A DNA stretch of 64,000 nucleotides from Penelope pileata (taxonomy: Eukaryota; Chordata; Aves; Galliformes; Cracidae), in assembly GCA_013396635.1 (NCBI GenBank), contig WBMW01004120.1, positions 73,608-137,607 of the forward strand. Direction: 5' to 3'. Under the pieces are notes generated by a model that ran no database searches, was not told where the DNA came from, and saw nothing but the letters and a program-made list of their open reading frames with translations. Position numbers and translations under genes: made by a program. Shown one piece after another: positions 34,801 through 43,800 of this stretch (positions are counted from its first letter, which is position 1; each line of letters starts with the position of its first letter).

Positions 34801-37800
34801 TCCATATCTGGGACAGCTGGACCTTTAAAAAAAAAAAATACACCAAACCTGGCATAAATCACCAGGACAGGCAGAGGATTTTTCTCCCCAACACATTGCA
34901 TTGTTTACTCCTTTATCCCTCCCAGGAAATGCCTGTGCTGATGCAGTCCCTTAGGCCCTGTCCCTACCCCTCCTCTGGCCAGGGCAGTGCTCTCTCCCTC
35001 CGTGCTGCACTCCACAGTGCTTTTGGCCCCATGGCACCAGGGAGAGGGAACTCCCTCGGGTGCTGCTCTGGGTACGTGGGGACGTGGGGCTGTGCCGTGG
35101 GGCTGGGGCTCTTCCACAGCAGAACTCTGCTCCTGGGGGAAGAAAATGATGAACGCTGCATCCCTCAGCTCGACCTTCAGAGCCGCGCTGCGCCCCACGT
35201 GCAGCAAGGTGCTCGGAGCTGCTCCGCTGCACTGATTCTGCTCTCCCTCTGACTCCGGTGTTTTCTTTCCCCACTCCTGCAGTCCATCGACCCCGGGCAG
35301 CAGTTCACCTGGGAGCACTCCAACCTGGAAGTGAACAAACCCAAAAACCGTTACGCCAACGTCATCGCGTACGACCACTCGCGTGTCATCCTGCTGCCCA
35401 TCGAAGGTACGGCCCCGCGGGCAGCGCCGGGCTGAGACTCCTGCCCAGCAACGTGTCACACTCTCAGCATCTCCCCAGGAGCTCAGCAGGCAGAGGTGTC
35501 TCTGCCAGCCCCACGTTGGTTACATTCTGATGGCTGACGTCCTCCCTGGAGCTGCAATCTCGTTTTGAAGGCTGGTTTATCAGGAAGCTGTCTGTGCTCT
35601 GCGTGTTGATCCTTGTGATGTGCTTCTGACTCACAGGGAGAATTCAGACCGCAGTGCTTTATGGAGAGCAGGAGCAGGGCAGGGGGTGTGGGGTGGAGCT
35701 GTGTGGATGCTGAGTGAGAAGCAGGCACAGGGCTGATGGCACAGATGTGTGTCAGCAAATGGCAAAGATGTGGCTGCTGTGGTGTACAAATGTGAAGCCC
35801 ATGTGATGCGCAGCCCCTGCTGCAGTGCTGGCCCCAAAATGCAAATAAGAGAATTTGTGTGAGCCTGGTGGGCCATGTGAGCATCTTATGGGAGTGATGG
35901 TGCAGTCAGAAAATTGCCATTCCATTTCCCAACTCGTGGCTCTTGACAGAGTTGCTGTGATGCACACTGTGATGAGAGGGGCTCGTGGTGGAGAGGGGAT
36001 GCAGTTTAACAGGGGATCTGCTTGGGTTGCTGCTGCTGAGATAACATTGAGGTTTGGCCATCTCAGGTGATGTGTGCCCAGAGCTGCAGTGCAGGAGCTG
36101 ATCCACTGAGCGCTGAGGGCACAGGGTGTGCAGATGGCTCCTGGTGAACTGAGAGGGGAATCCAGAAGCCTTCGTGGCGAGGGGATTGCTGGAGTCATCC
36201 CCCTCTGCTGCAGTCAGTCTGGGGAGCTGGGGGCATTCCTGAGTAACAAAAGACCACAATTTGCCAAAAAGCTGCACAGATCTGGATTGCTCGTCTGCCA
36301 TTAGAGGATTTTAAGCATTTCTCATTGTGGAGATGCCTGTGTTCTAGCTTGTTTTTCTTCTGAGATGAATACTGCATGAGCCAAGGAAAGCCAAGGCTTT
36401 GGGAAGTTGCCTTGTCACCCAAGAGAAGAGCACAGGGGTAGCAGCACAGGGTGCTGGGATGGGATCTTGGTCCCTTTCCCGGTGTCCGAGAGGCTCTGCC
36501 TCCTCCTGGCTGGGGGGTCCCTCCCTCCCAGGCTGGGTCTGGGCTGGAAGGTGCAGTGAGTTGGAGGAATTTGTTGTTGCTTCCTCTTTGTTTTAAATCT
36601 GGGTTCGTCGAGGCAGCAGGTTGTCACCGTCTGCTTGCTCAGGAAGAAGTGGTGGCTTTAATTCCGTGGCTGTAGCTGGGCCCTGGCACGCAGCGCAGCG
36701 CTGCAGGAGCTCACGGCCACCATTTCAAATTACAGCACGGACCCGAGGGGGCTGCAGAGGAGATTAATTCTGGAAGCTCAGCCTCGATCGCGCTGCCGCA
36801 CCACCGCTCCCCTTCCGAACTTCGCACCAGGGAGGAGAGGGGGAAGGGAGCCCTCCCGAAATTTAATCAAAAGCCATTTCCAGCAGCAGCTGAAATCACC
36901 GCATACCCTCGAGGGCTGGCGGCAGCTGGGCGAGGAGCGCAGCTCGCCCGTGGGAGCGGGGCCATCGCTGCAGCAGGGCGGGCACGGGCAGCCCGGTTCC
37001 ATCTCAGTGCAGCCCCCGCCCCAGCTGCCCCCCGGGACACGAATGGTTGTAAATGTTCTGCACTGAGTTAATCTCAGGTTCACAGAGCTGCCAGCCTGGC
37101 CAACTGCGCTGCTGTCGTTAGGAATGGGCCCATTTTCCAGCCAGTCCCAATTGTCCGTGCCAGCCTTGGAGGCTCTCTATAGCTGAACCTGAGTGCCTGC
37201 CAGTGGCCGTTCTAACTTGGGAGCAGCTTTCTCCTGCCATGTCCCAACCACCCCTTCGCTCTGGCAGTACCTTCTGCCACTCGTCTCAAAGCCCTCCAAC
37301 AAGGACACAAGCAGGCAGCTGGGACTCAATAGCCTGTAACTCGTGCAAAAAGAAAAAAATAAAAACGACAGCGGGCAATTTAAAGCAAGTCGAAGCCTGT
37401 AATTTCAAAGCCTTTCCTGTCTGAATGCAGCCTGGTTTTATTGCTTGCTTTGTCCAGCTGTAGCTGGAATCAGGCTGTGGACTGCAGAGCGCAGCAACCA
37501 GCTGCACTTGGTACCCAGGCTCTGGGTTCTGGAGCAGGGACTGCTTTCGTCCTGCTTGAGACCAGAGAAGCAAGAGCCTCAGGCCAACACTTCTGCTCCT
37601 ATTAGCAACATAATAAGAAGAATAAGGTTTCGAGGTTTGATATTTGATAGTAACATCTCCTGCTGGAAGTTTTGTCCCAATGCCATGCAGACCTTCAGGG
37701 CAGGGACTCCAGCTGGGAGCAGCTTGCAGAGAGGCTCGCAGCAGCAAGCCCAGCCCGGCAGCCGTGAGGGCTCTGGTGTTTTTGCAGGGAAATTCTCTCA

Positions 37801-40800
37801 GACAACACACCTGCAAAGGTCACCTCGTGCTTTCAGCTGCGTGAAGCCCTGTCCTGCACTAACCACTAACTTGCTTTTGATGTTTTAATGCAGGAATCGT
37901 GGGCAGCGATTACATCAACGCCAACTACATCGACGGCTACCGGAAGCAGAATGCCTACATTGCCACGCAGGGACCTCTGCCAGAGACCTTTGGAGACTTT
38001 TGGAGGATGGTGTGGGAGCAGCGTTCAGCTACTATCGTTATGATGACTAAGCTGGAGGAGAAATCACGGGTATGGTGCACGAGGGGGATGACAACTTAGT
38101 CATAATCCTGGGGGACCGGAGGGCTGGGGAGCGGTACAGCTCTTTGATCTGCAGCCCACGCTGATGTCAGGGGGATCTCTACCTGCTTTGCCAGCACCCT
38201 GAGAGATCAGTGACTCGTTCCTTTGAAAAAAAAATAAAAAAGATTCACCCTGGAAAGCTGCAGCTTCCTTTGCAGCTCCAGGAGGACACTCAGTCCCACC
38301 CCATGCTTGGTGGGTCTGCCTTGGAGTTAAGCTTGTGCCAGGTTCCACATTCACTTCTCTTGTTCACAGAGTCCCAGTTGAGCTCACTCTTACATGCAGG
38401 ATCACCCCAGTCTGTTGCCCACATGGCTGATGTGGTGCATGAAGGCCTCTGCTCAGCAGGAGCTCTTCATGCCATGTGTCTCCATGTTGTGGTACTCTGG
38501 AAGGAGACTTTTCTTGCACCTTCCCTCCCATCTGCGACCTCGCAGCTTCACCCATAGCACCAGGGCACCTTTGGAGTGAGCTGGTGTGTCCCAGCATTCA
38601 GCAATGCCTTCTGTCTTCCAGATAAAGTGTGACCAGTACTGGCCAGGCCGAGGTACAGACACCTACGGGATGATTCAGGTGACGTTGCTTGACACCATTG
38701 AGCTGGCCACGTTCTGCGTCCGGACGTTCTCCCTGCACAAGGTGAGATTTCTCCCGCTCCCATTCCTTCCCAGAGATGGGCACATGCTCCTCCTCACCCA
38801 GCGTGGGGGAGAACAGCGTAGTGCTGGTGCTGCACGTCACTCCTGGTGTGCCTTGATCTCTGCAGAATGGCTCCAGTGAGAAGCGGGAGGTCCGCCAGTT
38901 CCAGTTCACGGCGTGGCCTGACCACGGCGTGCCCGAGTACCCCACCCCGTTCCTGGCTTTCCTGAGACGGGTGAAAACCTGCAACCCCCCGGATGCTGGG
39001 CCGATCGTGGTGCACTGCAGGTACGGAGTGCCCACACCTAACTCCTGCGTGGGGCCCTCAGAAAGGGAAGCAGAAGTTCAGTAGGTTTGTGCTGAGGAGC
39101 ATGTGCAGCCTCCCCACAGCACCCAGCAGGTGAGAGCTGCCCGGTAAAGTGGATTCCCAGCCAGCACGCTTGGGGTTTTCATTCAGTGCAGATTTCTCAC
39201 CATATCACTCAGATCTTCTTAGCAACAGGAAGCACCCTGGGCTGCGCTGGCAGCTGCTGATGTGTGCAGGGGTTGCTTCTTGTCACAGTGGGAGATGAGG
39301 AGGCTCAGGTGCGGCCTCGGAGCTGCTTGGCATTGCTGGGCTGGGTGCTGGGGAGGCAGGGATGCCTGGGCTGTCAAAGGGATAGCTGACAGTGAGTGAA
39401 AAACTTCTTTTTTCCTTTTTTTTTGAGTGCTGCAGCCATTCTGATAATGACAAACTGAAGGCCCCTCTGGGCAGGTAGCATTCCCTAATTCAATTTACAA
39501 CCCAAAGAGGAACACTTGCAGCCTCAACTTAGATAAATCCCTCAGGAGGTTGTGGAGGAGCCCGCAGGGTGCTCAGCACTGAGGAAAGACACCTGCATTG
39601 TCCAGGCTGCTGGGGAAGCTAATCCTGCCTCTCCTAGAGGATGCTATTTAAACAGCCTTGTAAGTGGGCAACTTATCACCAGCCTTGCAGATGGCAATTA
39701 TCCTGCACCTCTCAGGAAATGAATAGAGAGCTGTCAGCTCAGCGTGCAGGACCCAGCTCCAACGTCAGCTGCTAAATTTTCGCCAAAGCTCCAGTCACCT
39801 GCATGGTTCAGGTGTTAGGCAGTCCAATTAACAGAGATCAAGGGGGCTTTATGGAAAAAAGGACTGCGCTGGAATAGTAAAAGGAAACCCTTTATTAGCA
39901 GTGGCAAGTGCACGGACCCGCAGAGCCCTGCTGATTCACAAATGCCATGACATGCAAGTTTGATGTTACCTCAATGCACAAAAACATTTAGGAAAAGAGG
40001 TGATGTGTGTTACCCATTACAACATCAGTAGTTTCTCAGCTGCTGAAAGATCTGAGTGCTTCAATACGCTTTTTAAGCCCTTAGATCATGCTCACCTTTT
40101 GTTCGAGCCCCCTGCCTAGCCCTGCTGTAGTGGTGTCTGCCAGGAGAGCTCTCGGCATGGGGATGTCACAGCTGAGCAGCAGGGCAGGGTGGCATGGAGG
40201 GGCTGCAGGCACACTGCCAACTTTTCATCCTGTGTCCTCGAGTGACATGAGACCAAGCTGTGCTTTGAAAGTGTTTGCTGAACTGAGCTGAGGCTCAAAG
40301 CAAATCCACACACGTTTCAAACACTCTTTAGTTTTAAGCCTGAGTGCTTCTGCACAGAGTGGCACAGACGATGAGGGACCCTGTGCAGCTGCTGGCGTTG
40401 GGCTCCAAGAGCCTCTCCGTGGTGTTGCAGCAGCACTGGCCATGGCTGGGCTCATATGAAGCTTTGTAGGTATGGGTGCAGGCTTCACACATCAGCACTG
40501 TGCTCACACACGAGGGTACCAGCGACTCGAAGCTGCAGTCACTTTGGTGTCGTCACCATCCTGCACTGCCCTTGATCCTCCAACAGAGTTTGTTGCAACA
40601 AATGGAGGTGGGCTGGGACTAGCACAGCCAGTTTGGTTAGGCTTAACACAAAGGAATTCATAAGACAGCTGGACCTCGACATTGAGGTATGTTCTGGCTG
40701 GCTAAGAATTCCTTTGCCGCAGTTCAGTAGCTGTGTTCATAGAGCTTTGGTCCCTTCCCATCCTCTGTGTGTGTGCACTGTGCCTCCTGGCCATTCCTAC

Positions 40801-43800
40801 CCCACGGTGACTGTTTGTAGCAGTGGAAAGCTCCTTGTTCCTGGGTGGCCTTCTGGAGTGTTCTTTCAGTGGGAGAACTGTCCATCACTTTGCTTTCCCC
40901 CTTTCAGCGCGGGCGTCGGGCGGACCGGGTGCTTCATAGTGATCGATGCCATGCTGGAGAGGATCAAGCACGAGAAGACGGTGGACATCTACGGGCACGT
41001 CACCCTCATGAGGTCACAGCGGAACTACATGGTGCAGACAGAAGACCAGTACAGCTTTATACACGATGCCTTGCTCGAGGCCGTTGCTTGCGGCAACACA
41101 GAAGTCCCAGCTCGGAATCTCTACACGTACATCCAGAAACTGGCACAGATTGAAGTCGGAGAGCACGTGACAGGCATGGAGCTGGAGTTTAAGGTAAGGG
41201 CAGATGCTTGAAGGGGGGCAGTAGCCAGTCACTCCTGGGGAAGGCACTGCGTTCCTCGTGGGAGCTTTCTGCCCCTGGCACTGGTGTGCAGCAGACAGGG
41301 AACCTTTGCAGGGCTGATGGGCACTTTCATGCCCATCATGATTCCATGTTAGGGTTCCATGTTAGAGAAGTCATTCCAACATGGTTCCATGTTAGAGAAG
41401 TAATTACGCTGACTTCTGCCCCTGCGGTTCCCAGGGGAGACTGAGCTGTTGGTGCAGAGGCTTGTCTGGTCAGTTTGGATCCACACTCAATTTACTCCCT
41501 CCTTAGATTCAACTTAGATTCAACTTTCAAATGTTTTCTGTGAAAATTTTGCTGAGGGAAAGGTATCACACTTTGTCCTCCAAAAATGGAAGGCATGCAA
41601 GGCAGAACAGGATGGTGGAACGTGGAGGAGGAGTGAAGTAGGCTGCCATGGGGCGCAGCCAAGCGAGGGGCAGCCAGGGGTGGAGCAAACGGTTGTGACT
41701 CTGCTTTTGCCTTCAGCGCCTCGCCAACTCCAAAGCCCACACCTCCAGGTTCATCAGTGCCAATCTCCCATGCAACAAATTCAAGAATCGTCTTGTGAAC
41801 ATCATGCCATACGAGACCACGCGGGTCTGCCTGCAGCCCATCCGGGGCGTGGAAGGCTCAGACTACATCAATGCCAGCTTCATTGATGGCTACAGGTAAG
41901 CAGCACCTTGCTGCCCCGCCGCTGCCGGGCTGTGAGCTTAGCAGGCTGGTACTGTGCGTGGGTCTGAGGATGCAGAAGCACTGAGGGATGGACTGGGTCA
42001 TAACAGTGGTGGTCTGTTGTTCTGTCCCATCACCTGTCTGTGTGGCTCATGGTGCACTTCTGGAGGGAAACAACTTCTTGCTGAAGGCCAGCAACCCAGT
42101 CACACACTCAAGTACAGCTGTCTGATAGCCTTTGTTCTCTGTGGTTTTAAAATGACCTATCCCCTGTAGCAAACAAAACCTGTCTCCAGCTGCAGGCCCT
42201 GAACACTGCCAGAGAGGGGTGGATTTTGCTTCCACAAAACAAGTTGACCTTTTTATTACTTCTGGGATTTGGGCACATTGCAATGCTGACAGCTTCCCAC
42301 AGGCCATACGTGCCACGTGCTCCAGCCCAAGGAGCTGCAACCAACCCTCCGGTGTGCTCAGAGCCCACCCACTCAAGAGGAGAGAACAAAGCAGCCCATG
42401 GTGCAGGTTTCCTCACCTCCACGTGCATGGAGCAGGCATAGCCCTGCCTGTGGTGCCAGGGCTGGGGCATCTCTGTGCCTGGCAGTTAAATTCTTGTGGC
42501 TACTCGGTCCCAGAAAACATGGGTTCTGAATGCAGGCATGCAACATGCATTGTGTTGCACCTTTTTTCATGTCAGCGCATCATGCCAGAGTGATCTGGAT
42601 TCACCCCTTGGAAATGGTAATTAGAAAAGGCTTCACCACTCACCCTCTTGTTGTTTTCATGGGGCTTTCTGACCACTCACACCCAAGTCACCTCCTCCTG
42701 CCCCTTCAGACCTTGCACCCTTTTAGTTCTTGCCCTAGCACTTCTCTTTTTCTATTCTTTCAGCCTTTGTATGTGCTTCCCAAAGCTTTTGTCCAAGCCA
42801 TGATGCATTCTGTGCACACCCCAGGCTGCCCCATGACTCAGGTCTGTGCTCTGTTTCAGGCAGCAGAAGGCGTACATTGCCACCCAAGGGCCCCTGGCAG
42901 AGACCACTGAAGATTTCTGGCGGATGCTATGGGAGAACAACTCCACCATTGTCGTGATGTTGACTAAGCTTCGCGAGATGGGGCGGGTGAGTGTGCCCTA
43001 AGGAGGAGCTAGGGGGGAGAAGCCTGCAGCACTGGGGCTAACAGAGACATTTCTTTCCCCTTGGCAGGAAAAGTGCCATCAGTACTGGCCAGCGGAGCGT
43101 TCTGCTCGGTACCAGTACTTTGTAGTCGATCCCATGGCTGAGTACAACATGCCTCAGTACATCCTGCGAGAATTCAAGGTCACCGATGCCAGGGTAGGTG
43201 CTGTGCCATGCAAGGGTGATAGCAAGGGGTGGGCTGGAGTGCTTCAAACACATGCAGTAGGGAGTGTAGCTTACAGAAAGCAAAGGAGGTTGGCTTGGCC
43301 CCTGTAAGAAAGACTGAGGTGCAAATGCTTCTGAGCTTATCGTCAGTGGACGAGAGATTAGTTGTGATGAGGAACACAACACACAGCCACAGATAAATTG
43401 TACTTGATTTTCTTAAAAATTGAATGTAGTTTTCTATCCTCAGCTCACTAACCACAGAAGTGAGTCACTGTTAGAGATTTGCCAAGTTTTTGGATTTACT
43501 TGCGGCTTATTTGAATGAAAACAGAACCTCCTGTCTCCTCAAACATCTAATAACAACACAGCCTTGCAGAGGGTACTCTTTGCCCTACAGAAAATGTCCA
43601 TTTCTCTTCTGGTTTAAGGGGAGCCGCCATAACTAAGATGCAAAGGGGCACATGCACTCAATTTTAGATTCAATGTCAGATCTTTCTTCCGAGGGCACAT
43701 TTCAGTACCTTCTGAGATTTGTTTAGCAAATGTAACCCTCGCTCTCAGAGCAGCTTCCCCTGCTTTTGAGGCTGTCAGTGCTGTAGAACTTGATAATTCT

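Larger units (their letters stand above)
33527..35282 (+). other. PTPRS intron e18-e19
   Basis: A 1.8-kb intron with three notable parts. First, 34,190-34,385 has POU-like, forkhead-like and TATA-like motifs. Second, a GGGTGCAGGA minisatellite lies at 34,497-34,622. Third, an AT-rich patch (about 34,725-34,860) contains TAATTA-type sites and CAGCTG. The acceptor is CACTCCTGCAG. Confidence 0.8.

Noticed and set aside
40640..40690. Exon-like segment QLDLDIE followed by GTATGT
   Set aside because: It would insert between HCS and AGVGRTG of the D1 active site, whose codon is split between e22 and e23 and rejoins perfectly. No such insert is known in the family.
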